A stretch of 64,000 nt of DNA. It comes from Scatomorpha sp040765295. GTDB taxonomy: Bacteria; Bacillota; Clostridia; Oscillospirales; Oscillospiraceae. This document shows positions 16,308-24,774 of the stretch, in pieces. The notes under the pieces are model-generated. The model was not told the origin of the DNA, searched no databases, and worked only from the letters and a program-made list of their open reading frames with translations. A program made the translations under genes and the position numbers. The stretch is from assembly GCA_040765295.1 (NCBI GenBank), contig JAXGSB010000001.1, forward strand, positions 930,001 through 994,000, read 5' to 3'. Each line of letters begins with the position of its first letter. Within the stretch, counting starts at the first letter, position 1.

Positions 16308-16904
16308 ATGGCAACAATAGGTCTTGATAGACTTTATTATGCAAAAATAACTGAAGGTTCAAATGGCGATGAGACTTATGAAACCCCTAAACCATTAGCA
16401 AAGGCTATAACTGCAGAACTTTCTGTGGAACTTGCTGAAGCAACTCTTTATGCAGATGATGGTGCCGCAGAGATAATAAAAGAGTTTCAAAACGGGACTC
16501 TTTCCCTTGGCATTGATGATATTGGAGCTGCTATTGCTAGTGATTTAACTGGAGCAACTATAGATGACAACAAGGTTCTAATTTCTACTAGTGAAGATGG
16601 TGGTGACCCTGTAGCTATAGGTTTCAGGGCTAAGAAAGCTAATAGTAAATATAGATACTTCTGGTTTTATCGTGTGAAGTTTGGCATCCCTGCCACTAAC
16701 CTAACTACCAAGGGTGACAGTATTACCTTCTCCACTCCTACTATCGAGGGAACTGTACTTCGTAGAAATAAGCTAGATGGTCAAGGTAAACATCCATGGA
16801 AGGCTGAGGTTAATGAAGGTGACGAAGGTGTATCTTCTGAAATAATTACAGGTTGGTACACCGAGGTTTATGAACCAGTCTTTGCTGCAGGAGGTGGTGA
16901 TTAA
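16308..16904 (+). CDS. Major tail tube protein
   Basis: 198 residues, phi13-type major tail protein: MATIGLDRLYYAKITEG, LAKAITAELSVELAEATLYADDGA and AIGFRAKKANSKYRYFWFYRVKFGIP, followed by FSTPTIEGTVLRR. It polymerises around the tape measure. Ig-like additions are absent. SD AAGGAGG. Confidence 0.88.
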   Translation: MATIGLDRLYYAKITEGSNGDETYETPKPLAKAITAELSVELAEATLYADDGAAEIIKEFQNGTLSLGIDDIGAAIASDLTGATIDDNKVLISTSEDGGDPVAIGFRAKKANSKYRYFWFYRVKFGIPATNLTTKGDSITFSTPTIEGTVLRRNKLDGQGKHPWKAEVNEGDEGVSSEIITGWYTEVYEPVFAAGGGD

Positions 16905-16905
16905 G

Positions 16906-17292
16906 ATGCTAGATAATGATAGGAAAAGTCTAATCACTATTGGTGGTAAAGAATACAGCCTTATTCTAACCACTAAGGCCACGAAGGAAATCGCTAAAAG
17001 ATATGGTGGTCTTGAAAATTTAGGTGAAAAGTTAATGAAGGCTGAAAACTTTGAGATGGCCCTAGAAGAAATAGTATGGCTTATTGCCCTTCTTGCTAAT
17101 CAGAGTATTTTAATAAACAACAGATTAAATGGTGAAAAGGAAGAGCTGCTGACTGAAGATGATGTAGAACTTCTAACCTCTCCCCATGAGCTGGCTACCT
17201 ACAAAGATTCCATTATGGAAGCTATGTTTAAGGGGACTAAAAGGAATATAGAATCTGAGGATGAAGATCCAAAAAACGTGGAAGTCGAGTAA
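16906..17292 (+). CDS. Tail assembly chaperone (gpG-like)
   Basis: 128 residues (KSLITIGGKEYSLILTTKATKEIAKRYGGLENLG...), the zero-frame product of the tail chaperone pair that coats the tape measure during tail assembly. The last codons hold the slippery heptamer A AAA AAC, in the correct phase for -1 slippage. The start ATG follows GGAGGTGG. Confidence 0.85.
   Translation: MLDNDRKSLITIGGKEYSLILTTKATKEIAKRYGGLENLGEKLMKAENFEMALEEIVWLIALLANQSILINNRLNGEKEELLTEDDVELLTSPHELATYKDSIMEAMFKGTKRNIESEDEDPKNVEVE
17271..17277 (+). promoter_or_regulatory. Programmed -1 frameshift site
   Basis: A AAA AAC read in zero frame as (cc)A AAA AAC, the canonical X XXY YYZ heptamer. It lies 15 bp before the gpG-like stop codon, and the -1 frame beyond it is open and encodes the expected gpT segment. 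Confidence 0.85.
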
Positions 17293-17480
17293 GCGATGAA
17301 GAATTGTTTGCTCGACTTATTTATTATGGTGTGAGCCAGCTTCATAGATCTGAGGTAGAAGTCTGGCTTATGCCTATAGGGGAGCTATTAGATCAGTGGG
17401 AAATCCACAAACAATTTACTGGTCTTGCCAAGCCTAAAAGAGAAATATTTATTGATGATGTTATACCTGTAGGTATCTAG
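17277..17480 (+). CDS. gpT extension of the tail chaperone (made by -1 frameshift)
   Basis: The -1 frame runs from the slip site to TAG: ELFARLIYYGVSQLHRSEV, then EVWLMPIGELLDQWEIHKQF and AKPKREIFIDDVIP. This segment is typical of gpT domains of Firmicute siphophages. It has no start codon or SD of its own, so it is made only as a fusion (about 191 residues from 16906). The gpT part binds the tape measure. Confidence 0.85.
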   Translation, partial: RGSRVSDEELFARLIYYGVSQLHRSEVEVWLMPIGELLDQWEIHKQFTGLAKPKREIFIDDVIPVGI

Positions 17481-17508
17481 TAAAAAACTAAATACTAACA
17501 CAGAAAAA

Positions 17509-17517
17509 TGATATAAT
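17509..17517 (+). promoter_or_regulatory. Extended -10 promoter of the moron gene
   Basis: TGATATAAT, an exact TGnTATAAT extended -10, 43 bp upstream of the following ATG. No good -35 is seen, as usual for extended -10 promoters. A host sigma-70 promoter inside a late operon implies expression from the silent prophage. Confidence 0.65.
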
Positions 17518-17560
17518 ATTTATCAAGTTGTTTTAAATTTCTCAAAAGGAGGCTGTAAAT

Positions 17561-17980
17561 ATGGATGTAGATAAGGCTAGAACATATGCTGCTAAAGCAA
17601 TGGAGTTTTTGGGTGAAGCTTTTACAGAAGCTAGAGATAGTGCATTAGACAATGCTTATTTTGAAGGCATTGAAATTGGGATTAGAGTAACAAATTCATC
17701 GCTTTATGAATCAGGGGTTTCAGATGAAAAGATTATTAATCTCATGAATAAATACTGGGATATTCCTAGGCAAGAGGCAATTGATAGATTAAAATTTGAA
17801 AAAACAGAATTATGCATAAGAGAATTAAAGAATTATTTAGTATTGCAAGGATGGCATTCTAGGGATATAGAATCTTATTTAAGAGAGCAGTTAGTAAGCA
17901 TAAAAATAAGGCATAATACAGAACTTTGGAATCTATGGAATAAACCAGAAAAGTTAAAACAAGAAATAGAAAAACTATAA
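17561..17980 (+). CDS. Moron protein of unknown function
   Basis: 139 residues, highly charged and helical throughout (RTYAAKAMEFLGEAFTEARDSALDNAYFEGIEIGIRV...). The C-terminus (YLREQLVSIKIRHNTELWNLWNKPEKLKQEIEKL) is probably coiled coil. There is no membrane segment, zinc site or recognisable family. It has its own extended -10 promoter, a strong AAAGGAGG SD and its own terminator, and it breaks the normally fixed order chaperone to tape measure. That is the textbook layout of a moron. Superinfection exclusion or host conversion would be guesses. Confidence 0.75.
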   Translation: MDVDKARTYAAKAMEFLGEAFTEARDSALDNAYFEGIEIGIRVTNSSLYESGVSDEKIINLMNKYWDIPRQEAIDRLKFEKTELCIRELKNYLVLQGWHSRDIESYLREQLVSIKIRHNTELWNLWNKPEKLKQEIEKL

Positions 17981-18003
17981 TATAAAAAATCATACTGCGT
18001 TGA

Positions 18004-18030
18004 AGAGCAATCAAAAGGTTGCTCTTTTTT
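18004..18030 (+). terminator. Terminator of the moron gene
   Basis: AGAGCAA and TTGCTCT form a perfect 7-bp stem with an 8-base loop, followed by TTTTTT. Confidence 0.85.
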
Positions 18031-18057
18031 CATGCCCATTTTTAAGGAGGTGATTAC

Positions 18058-20676
18058 TTGTCTGATTTTGGTTTGAAAATAGGTATTGAGGGTGAAAGAC
18101 AATTTAAGAACGCCCTCAGAGAAATAAATCAAAGCTTCAGAGTTTTAGGTTCTGAAATGAAACTTGTATCTTCTGAATTTGATAGAAATGATAAATCAAT
18201 AAAGGCTATTACTGCCAGAAATAATCAACTTAATAAAGAAATAGATGCACAAAAAGACAAGGTATCAACCTTAGAAAAAGCCCTAGCTAACGCTGCCAGC
18301 TCCTTTGGTGAAAATGACAGAAGAACTCTAGCATGGCAGATCCAACTAAACAATGCTAATGCTGAACTTAACAACATGGAAAAAGAATTAAAAGAGTCTC
18401 AAACAGAAGTTAAAAAGCTAAATAAGGAAAAGATAGATAAGCTGGTCGGTGGTTTAAAACAGGCTGGTGAGATTGCAGGTAAAACCCTAGTTGCGGGTCT
18501 TAAAGCAGCGGCTGCTGCTATGGCTGCTATTGGAGCTGGTGTTGTTGCTACTGGTAAGTGGATAAAAGACTCTTTAAATGTTTATGCAGATTATGAGGAC
18601 TCCATGAAACAGGTTCAAGCTACTATGGGGCTTGTTGGCGAAGAGGGTGAAGAAGCCTTTGAAAAACTATCCCAGGCTGCAAAAGATGCAGGTGCTAGTA
18701 CTAGGTTCTCAGCTTCTGAATCTGCTGATGCCTTAAATTTTCTAGCCCTTGCAGGTTATGATGCTGAAGAAGCTATTGAGGCCCTCCCTGGAGTTTTAAC
18801 TCTAGCTGCCGCTGGTGGAATGGATCTAGCCAAAGCATCAGACCTAGTAACAGATTCAATGGCAGCTCTTGGTCTTGAAATATCAGACATGGATTCCTAC
18901 ATGGATATGATGGCTAAAACCTCTCAAAAATCTAATACAAATGTAGAGCAACTTGGTGAGGGAATTCTAGTCGCTGGTGCTACCATGAAAAATGCAGGCC
19001 AGGATTTAGACACTCTTAATGTTATGCTGGGTGTTTTAGCCAATAGAGGTATTAAAGGTGCTGAGGGTGGAACAAAACTTAGAAATATAATCATGAGCCT
19101 TACTTCTCCTACCTCTGCAGCTGCTAAAGAACTAGATGCTTTAGGGATAAGTGTTACTGATTCATCAGGGAATATCCGAGAGATGAATGACATCTTTGAA
19201 GATTTAAATAGAGAATTAGGTGGTCTTTCTGAATCAGACAAGATGAATGCTCTAAGTAATATTTTTAATAAACAAGATCTAGCTGGTGTAAATGCTCTAC
19301 TTTCTGGTACTGGTGATGAGATGAATAATCTCTATAAAGAACTAGAGAATGCTGACGGAGCAGCCCAACAAATGTCTGAAACAATGGAAAGTGGTCTGGC
19401 AGGTTCAGTTAGAAGTTTAAAGTCTGCCTATGAAGGCCTTCAAATAGTTATTGGAGAACAGTTTTCAGATATGGCAGGTGAAGTGGTAGGTGATGTTACA
19501 TCCCTTGTAAGAGATGTAACTGAAATATTAAATGATGGTTTTCAAGAAGGTGATATTACAGCTATTGGAGAGCGAATATCATCTTTTTTAATGGATGGAA
19601 TAAAAAGAATTAGTGAATATCTCCCTGAAGTAATAGAGATGGTATCCATGATGCTAACTGAGCTTGTAAATGTCTTGGTAGAACTGATTCCTACTTTACT
19701 TCCTCCACTTTTAGAGGGGGCTATAGCTCTTCTAACAGGAATAATAGATGCCATAGTTTCAAACGTGGCTCCCTTAATAGAAATGGTAGTCTATCTTGTA
19801 ACAACAGTAGCTGAATTTATTATTGAAAACTTACCCATACTCATTGAGGCTGCAATACAAATAGTTGTAGCCCTAGCCCTCGGAATTGCAGAAGCTCTAC
19901 CTGAACTCATTCCATCTATTGTAGATGCTATTATTTTAATCGTTGAAACACTACTAGCAAATATGGATCAGATATTAAATGCAGCCTTACAAATAATAAT
20001 GGGACTTGCTAGAGGTTTAGTTGATGCTCTACCAAGACTTATAGAAGCTTTGCCTAAAATAATAAATGGGATAATTAATTTTATTACTAACAACCTACCA
20101 CTAATTATAGAGATGGGAATTAAAATAGTTCTTCAATTAGCTGTAGGTTTAATTAAGGCAATCCCTCAACTAATAGCCGCCATTCCTCAAATAGTTGTGG
20201 CCTTAATCACTGGAATTGGCAAGGCGGCAGTTTCTATTGTAAGCATTGGTAAAGATATAGTTAAGGGTCTATGGAATGGTATAGCTTCAATGGTTACTTG
20301 GATAAAAGATAAGATTAGTGGCTTTGTAGGTGGAATTGTAAGCGGAGTTAAGGGTGTTCTTGGTATTAAATCTCCTTCTACTGTCTTTGCAGGTATTGGG
20401 GATAACATGGCTCTTGGTCTTGGTGAAGGTTTTGATAAGGCCATGGATAAGGTATCAGATGATATCGAAGGAGCCATCCCTAGAGATTTTGATGTAGATT
20501 CAAATGTTAACTTACATGGAACAGGTGGACCTGCAGCTGCTTTTGGTTCAGGACCTCTTGTGACTGTAGAGCAAATGATAGTTAGAAGTGAAGAAGATAT
20601 CAGGAAAGTATCCCAAGAATTATACAACTTGATGCAAACTGGCTCAAGGGCTCAAGGAAGATTTATAACTGTTTAA
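18058..20676 (+). CDS. Tape measure protein, TP901 family
   Basis: 872 residues; length sets tail length. The N-terminal half has coiled coils (residues about 30-125), then a TP901 core (STRFSASESADALNFLALAGYD, VEQLGEGILVAGATMKNAG, LRNIIMSLTSPTSAAAKELDALGI). Residues about 520-750 are long hydrophobic/amphipathic repeats (PLIEMVVYLVTTVAEFI and similar) likely to enter the host membrane. The C-terminus has GVLGIKSPSTVFAGIGDNM, typical of the family. It starts with TTG after AAGGAGGTG. At this tail length (roughly 0.15 nm per residue) the virion would have a tail near 130 nm. Confidence 0.92.
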   Translation: MSDFGLKIGIEGERQFKNALREINQSFRVLGSEMKLVSSEFDRNDKSIKAITARNNQLNKEIDAQKDKVSTLEKALANAASSFGENDRRTLAWQIQLNNANAELNNMEKELKESQTEVKKLNKEKIDKLVGGLKQAGEIAGKTLVAGLKAAAAAMAAIGAGVVATGKWIKDSLNVYADYEDSMKQVQATMGLVGEEGEEAFEKLSQAAKDAGASTRFSASESADALNFLALAGYDAEEAIEALPGVLTLAAAGGMDLAKASDLVTDSMAALGLEISDMDSYMDMMAKTSQKSNTNVEQLGEGILVAGATMKNAGQDLDTLNVMLGVLANRGIKGAEGGTKLRNIIMSLTSPTSAAAKELDALGISVTDSSGNIREMNDIFEDLNRELGGLSESDKMNALSNIFNKQDLAGVNALLSGTGDEMNNLYKELENADGAAQQMSETMESGLAGSVRSLKSAYEGLQIVIGEQFSDMAGEVVGDVTSLVRDVTEILNDGFQEGDITAIGERISSFLMDGIKRISEYLPEVIEMVSMMLTELVNVLVELIPTLLPPLLEGAIALLTGIIDAIVSNVAPLIEMVVYLVTTVAEFIIENLPILIEAAIQIVVALALGIAEALPELIPSIVDAIILIVETLLANMDQILNAALQIIMGLARGLVDALPRLIEALPKIINGIINFITNNLPLIIEMGIKIVLQLAVGLIKAIPQLIAAIPQIVVALITGIGKAAVSIVSIGKDIVKGLWNGIASMVTWIKDKISGFVGGIVSGVKGVLGIKSPSTVFAGIGDNMALGLGEGFDKAMDKVSDDIEGAIPRDFDVDSNVNLHGTGGPAAAFGSGPLVTVEQMIVRSEEDIRKVSQELYNLMQTGSRAQGRFITV

Positions 20677-20688
20677 GGAGGTGTTTGT

Positions 20689-21462
20689 TTGGGCTTTACA
20701 TTTAATGGAGTACATTCTAAAGATATGAAAATTAAAGCAAGGCTTACTAGCTGGCAAGCATCTCCTGCTCCTAGAAATGCCTATGAAATTGTACCAGGAA
20801 AAATAGGAATTGCAGACTTTGGTTGTGATAGTTCAGAAAGATATATTAAACTTAGCTGCAATATCTACCCTCAAAGGAAACTTGAAAACTTAATCAAAGC
20901 CCTAGATGATATTTCAGCCTGGCTTAATCCAATGGAGGGACTTAAGCAATTAGTACTTGATGATATTCCAGATAGATATTTTTCAGCAAGATTAAATACA
21001 GAAATAGACTGTGAAAGGATACTCTCTAGTGCAGGAGCCTTTGAACTGACCTTTATCTGTCCAGATCCAAATGGATATACCTTAACAGATGAGAGCTTTA
21101 TTGTTTCACAGGTTGGAACTCAAAATATAACTAGAACTATAGGAAATATAGAATCTTACCCGATTTACCAGTTAAAAGGAATTATAGATTCATCATCTGC
21201 TTCCTTTATAAAAATAACAACTAATGGTGATGAGTTAAAACTAACAGGAAGATTATCTGCTGGAGAAACCTTAATAATAGATAGCTTTCTTCTTACTGCT
21301 AAGGTGGTTGACAGCAATGGAAATGTCCTAAGAAATGGACTTCCTATTTTAGATGAATTAAACTTTCCGATTCTTAACAAGGGAAATAACCAAATAAAAA
21401 TAGAAACTAGTAGTGCTACTTTTTCTGAATTAAAGATTTACTCAAAGAGTTGTTGGAGGTGA
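20689..21462 (+). CDS. Distal tail protein (Dit)
   Basis: 257 residues: FTFNGVHSKDMKIKARLTSW, PGKIGIADFG, NLIKALDDISAWLNPMEG and YFSARLNTEIDCER. This is the sipho-tail/Dit pattern. A hexamer at the tail tip, it is the hub for the baseplate or fibre. The C-terminal 100 residues look like a galectin-like domain. TTG start behind AAGGAGGTG. Confidence 0.85.
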   Translation: MGFTFNGVHSKDMKIKARLTSWQASPAPRNAYEIVPGKIGIADFGCDSSERYIKLSCNIYPQRKLENLIKALDDISAWLNPMEGLKQLVLDDIPDRYFSARLNTEIDCERILSSAGAFELTFICPDPNGYTLTDESFIVSQVGTQNITRTIGNIESYPIYQLKGIIDSSSASFIKITTNGDELKLTGRLSAGETLIIDSFLLTAKVVDSNGNVLRNGLPILDELNFPILNKGNNQIKIETSSATFSELKIYSKSCWR

Positions 21463-21466
21463 TATA

Positions 21467-23989
21467 GTGGCCATTAAATCAGTATTAAAAACACAAACAG
21501 ATTTTACTGGAGAGTTTCCTCTTAATGAAAAGACACAAGGTCTATGGAGATTTAATGAAAGTACAGCTGGTGAAGAGACAAAAACTGCCGATGAAACTTC
21601 TTATAAAAGAGATTTCTTTGTATCAGCTTGGTCAGGGACATCTGCCTCCTTTCCTGCTGGAAAGCTGGGTCATTATTTTAGATTTAATGTTATAAACCCT
21701 ACAAGTGAAAAATCCCACCTACTTGCTACCAATGATGGTAGCTTTTTTACTGATTTAGGTGAAAAAATTGTATGTGGTGGTTGGATAAACCCTACGACTT
21801 ATTCTGTAGGACAAAACTATATCCCCATTTTTAATACTAGGCAAGGACCAGGACAGCCAATCTTTTATATATCTCTATACCAAGGTAGGCCAAGGTTAAT
21901 GCTATATAACTCTTCAGGATCCTTAATTTATGACCAGACAGAAACTCCTAGCATAAGCTTGAAGAACAATGGATGGTATTTTATAGCTACTATCATTGAA
22001 GTTAATAATAAAAAGGTCCAATACCTAGTCTGTGACCGTAGTAATGGAGCGATTTGGACTTCTCCTATAAGAAGCTTTACAGGAGAATTAAACAAATCTT
22101 GTACTGCAAATATTGTAATGGGCATGCATGCAAATGCCTATTATTATGCTGGTGGCCTTGATGATTGGTTCTATGAAAAAGATTCAGACTTAACCATAGA
22201 TGATTTAATTGACCACTTCAAGAATTCAATGATGGCAAATGGCGGAGATTTAACATCAAATGTTGATGCCTTAACAGAAACGGGCTCTGTTCTACTTAGA
22301 AAAATTGATGGAGATTATCCTTCAAGCGGAGTCTTATATACTAGGTCAGCAGAATGTTCCCTTGCAGGAACAGGTAGGGTTTCTGTTTTAAGCGAATATA
22401 CCGCAGGAGAAACATCAATAGCCCTTGTAGAAACTTCCACATCTGATGATTTAGATAGCTGGACTCAGTGGCAGGCACTTGGACCAAATGGGGAGCTCCA
22501 ATCTCCCAATAAGGCCTTAATTAGATATAGGGTAACCCTTACATCAACTAACCCATCTAAGAGCCCTAGGCTATTAGAAATACAGCTTCATGATATACCA
22601 AGACCTCCTTATGAAAGATTGGGCTTTGCTAGGCCTGTAGTCTTAGATTCAAATGGTGCTTGGGAATCTGTTCTTGATAATGCTTTCGATGTTATAGTCA
22701 CCAGCGAGGTTAATGGAGCGGATATTTTAGAGTTTAAATTACCCTTCCATGATCCTAAGAGAGATAGTTTGGATAATGAAAAACAAGTTCAAATAGTAAA
22801 TGATGTTTATCGCATAAGAACAATTAAGGATGAAAAAACTGCAGATGGAAAGGTCATAAGTTATGTTTATGCCGAGGCTGCTTTTTATGATTTATCCTTT
22901 AGTGTAGAAAAAGAAAACAGAGATTTTACTGCTGATCTTCCAAATGCTCCTATGAATTATGCCTTGCTTGGAACTGGCTGGTCTCTAGGAAATGTAACTG
23001 TTTCTACTAAAAGGACCTGGGAATCAACAGAAAGAAATGCTCTATCTATTTTAAGGACTACTCAAAATATACATGGTGGAGATTTAATTTTTGATAGTGC
23101 CAACCGTCTAGTCCATCTTTTAAGTTTTGGTGGAACAGATAGTGGTGCTTTATTTTCCTACAAGAAAAATATGAAGAGTATAGAAAGGACTGTAGATACT
23201 AGAAGCCTTGTTACCAGGCTTTACGCCTATGGTAAAGATGGGATGACCTTTGCATCAATTAACAATGGCAAAGATTATGTGGAAGATCTCTCTTACTCCC
23301 CTGAACTTAGAATTGGAAGTCTTGATGCTTCTTCCTTTACCAACCCTTATCAGATGCTAGAATTTGCAAATATGAGACTTGGCCAGTATGCAAAACCTAG
23401 AATATCCTATGTTTTATCAGCTATGGACCTCTCTATTTTAACTGGCTATGAACACGAAACATGGAACCTAGGCGATATTGTAACTGTCCATGACAAGGAG
23501 TTAAACCTTTATGTAAAAACTAGAATTATTAGAAGGCAATATAATCTTCAAGAACCCTGGAAAACAGTCCTAGAACTATCTACTAAATTAAGAGAACTTG
23601 GAGACTCATCAGCCCAGTGGGATAAGGCTGCAGATATGCTTTCTTCTACAGATGTACTTGATAGGCAGGAAGTTAAAGACCTAGTTCCCTTTAATCATTT
23701 AAGAAACTCCAGAGCAGATGATGGAATGACCTACTGGCTTAATTCTGGTTTTTCAGTAGACCCTAATAATGGTGTTTCAGGCGATGCTTCTTTTAAGGCA
23801 GATGGAGTTTTAGGAATGACTAAAAGTTTATCTCAGACAGTCTTTCCTTCCAATAGAAGAAACTACACCTTATCAGCTCAAATAGCATCGGAAAACTTAA
23901 CGAAAGGCCCCAATGGCCAAGTAGGAATTGAAGTCCTTATTGAGTATGAAGATGGGACAAATGAAACCAGGATAATTGAATTATTTTAG
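21467..23989 (+). CDS. Tail endopeptidase/Tal-like minor structural protein with LamG-like domain
   Basis: 840 residues. Residues about 25-260 form a concanavalin/LamG-like domain (GLWRFNES at the start, WYFIATIIEVNNKKVQYLV, GGLDDWFYE). Residues about 380-720 are a phage tail endopeptidase/gp44-like hub (VVLDSNGAWESVLDNAFDVIVTSEVNG, ...TWNLGDIVTVHDKELNLYVKTRI). The C-terminus begins a carbohydrate-binding module (NHLRNSRADDGMTYWLNSGF) that seems to continue in the next small ORF. It starts with GTG 4 bp after the Dit stop. Probably it binds and opens the cell wall. Confidence 0.8.
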   Translation: MAIKSVLKTQTDFTGEFPLNEKTQGLWRFNESTAGEETKTADETSYKRDFFVSAWSGTSASFPAGKLGHYFRFNVINPTSEKSHLLATNDGSFFTDLGEKIVCGGWINPTTYSVGQNYIPIFNTRQGPGQPIFYISLYQGRPRLMLYNSSGSLIYDQTETPSISLKNNGWYFIATIIEVNNKKVQYLVCDRSNGAIWTSPIRSFTGELNKSCTANIVMGMHANAYYYAGGLDDWFYEKDSDLTIDDLIDHFKNSMMANGGDLTSNVDALTETGSVLLRKIDGDYPSSGVLYTRSAECSLAGTGRVSVLSEYTAGETSIALVETSTSDDLDSWTQWQALGPNGELQSPNKALIRYRVTLTSTNPSKSPRLLEIQLHDIPRPPYERLGFARPVVLDSNGAWESVLDNAFDVIVTSEVNGADILEFKLPFHDPKRDSLDNEKQVQIVNDVYRIRTIKDEKTADGKVISYVYAEAAFYDLSFSVEKENRDFTADLPNAPMNYALLGTGWSLGNVTVSTKRTWESTERNALSILRTTQNIHGGDLIFDSANRLVHLLSFGGTDSGALFSYKKNMKSIERTVDTRSLVTRLYAYGKDGMTFASINNGKDYVEDLSYSPELRIGSLDASSFTNPYQMLEFANMRLGQYAKPRISYVLSAMDLSILTGYEHETWNLGDIVTVHDKELNLYVKTRIIRRQYNLQEPWKTVLELSTKLRELGDSSAQWDKAADMLSSTDVLDRQEVKDLVPFNHLRNSRADDGMTYWLNSGFSVDPNNGVSGDASFKADGVLGMTKSLSQTVFPSNRRNYTLSAQIASENLTKGPNGQVGIEVLIEYEDGTNETRIIELF

Positions 23990-24001
23990 GAGGTAAAATT
24001 T

Positions 24002-24190
24002 ATGGTCTTTTTTAATGAAGTAGCCCATGGCATATCCTCTTATAAGAAAATAAAGTCCTTAACTGTTAGACTCTTTATTTCTGACTCCACTGGCTCTATT
24101 TATTTTACAGACCTATTTTTACAAGGTGGTTCAATTGCCACAGGCTGGACTGGCCATGTATCAGAAATAAAATGGACTCTTGATGGGTAG
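24002..24190 (+). CDS. Small tail protein completing a jelly-roll carbohydrate-binding module
   Basis: 62 residues: SLTVRLFISDSTGSIYFTDLFLQGGS, then TGWTGHVSEIKW. The IYFTDLxLQxGS strand is the typical last half of a CBM4/9-like domain; the first half ends the preceding protein. A normal GGAGGT SD suggests a real separate gene rather than a sequencing break, although an ancestral single gene is possible. The motif recurs in the next protein. Confidence 0.65.
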   Translation: MVFFNEVAHGISSYKKIKSLTVRLFISDSTGSIYFTDLFLQGGSIATGWTGHVSEIKWTLDG

Positions 24191-24198
24191 GTGGATTG

Positions 24199-24774
24199 AT
24201 GATATTTACAAGGTTTTCTGAGAGCTTTAACTTAAAGGAAGATAAGAAAGTATTTTCTATAAGAGTTAAGCCTTTTATAAATGATTGTAGTGGTAGGATC
24301 TATTTTACTGACCTCCAGCTCCAAGAAGGATCTAACCTTACAGGCTATATTCCAAATACAGAAATAATGCTTGAAAGATATAAGGAAAATGGAAATATTA
24401 CTCCTAAGAGATTTTACAATGGAATCGTAAGAGGTAAAGAAACTGTTGTCCTTTTTAATCTTGGTAAAACATCAGCAGGACTGGATGCCTACATCTATCC
24501 AATCCAAAATATGGAGGCAAATAGTATAGAGCTTTCTCAAGGGGCTGGTGCTCATAAATTAAGATTAAAATCAGCCTTTAACAAGGAAGATGAAATAAAA
24601 ATAAAGGCCTCCACTAGAGAGTGCCTTAGAAACAATAGCCCAACTGCTAAGGAGGGCTTTTTTCAATATACGGCTGCAAGTGATAGCAAGCATAATGTAA
24701 AGCTTGAGGATAAAAAATCAGCTAGGGTCCTATTTGAATTTGAGGAAATGCAGGAAGGCGGTGAAAAACTATGA
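24199..24774 (+). CDS. Tail fibre-associated protein
   Basis: 191 residues. The N-terminus repeats the module of the previous gene (VFSIRVKPFINDCSGRIYFTDLQLQEGSNLTGYIP). The rest (RFYNGIVRGKETVVLFNLGKTSAGLDAYIYPIQNM, ...RECLRNNSPTAKEGFFQYTAASDSKHNVKL) is a beta-rich region found in Firmicute phage tails next to GH18 proteins. Start chosen at ATG behind AGGTGG; a TTG one codon earlier is possible. It overlaps the next gene by 4 bp. Confidence 0.7.
   Translation: MIFTRFSESFNLKEDKKVFSIRVKPFINDCSGRIYFTDLQLQEGSNLTGYIPNTEIMLERYKENGNITPKRFYNGIVRGKETVVLFNLGKTSAGLDAYIYPIQNMEANSIELSQGAGAHKLRLKSAFNKEDEIKIKASTRECLRNNSPTAKEGFFQYTAASDSKHNVKLEDKKSARVLFEFEEMQEGGEKL

Noticed and set aside
24002..24774. The two small tail ORFs as frameshift fragments of one gene
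   Set aside because: Each has an SD at a plausible distance and they carry paralogous rather than complementary copies of the same motif; only the link of the first one to the preceding gene remains possible.
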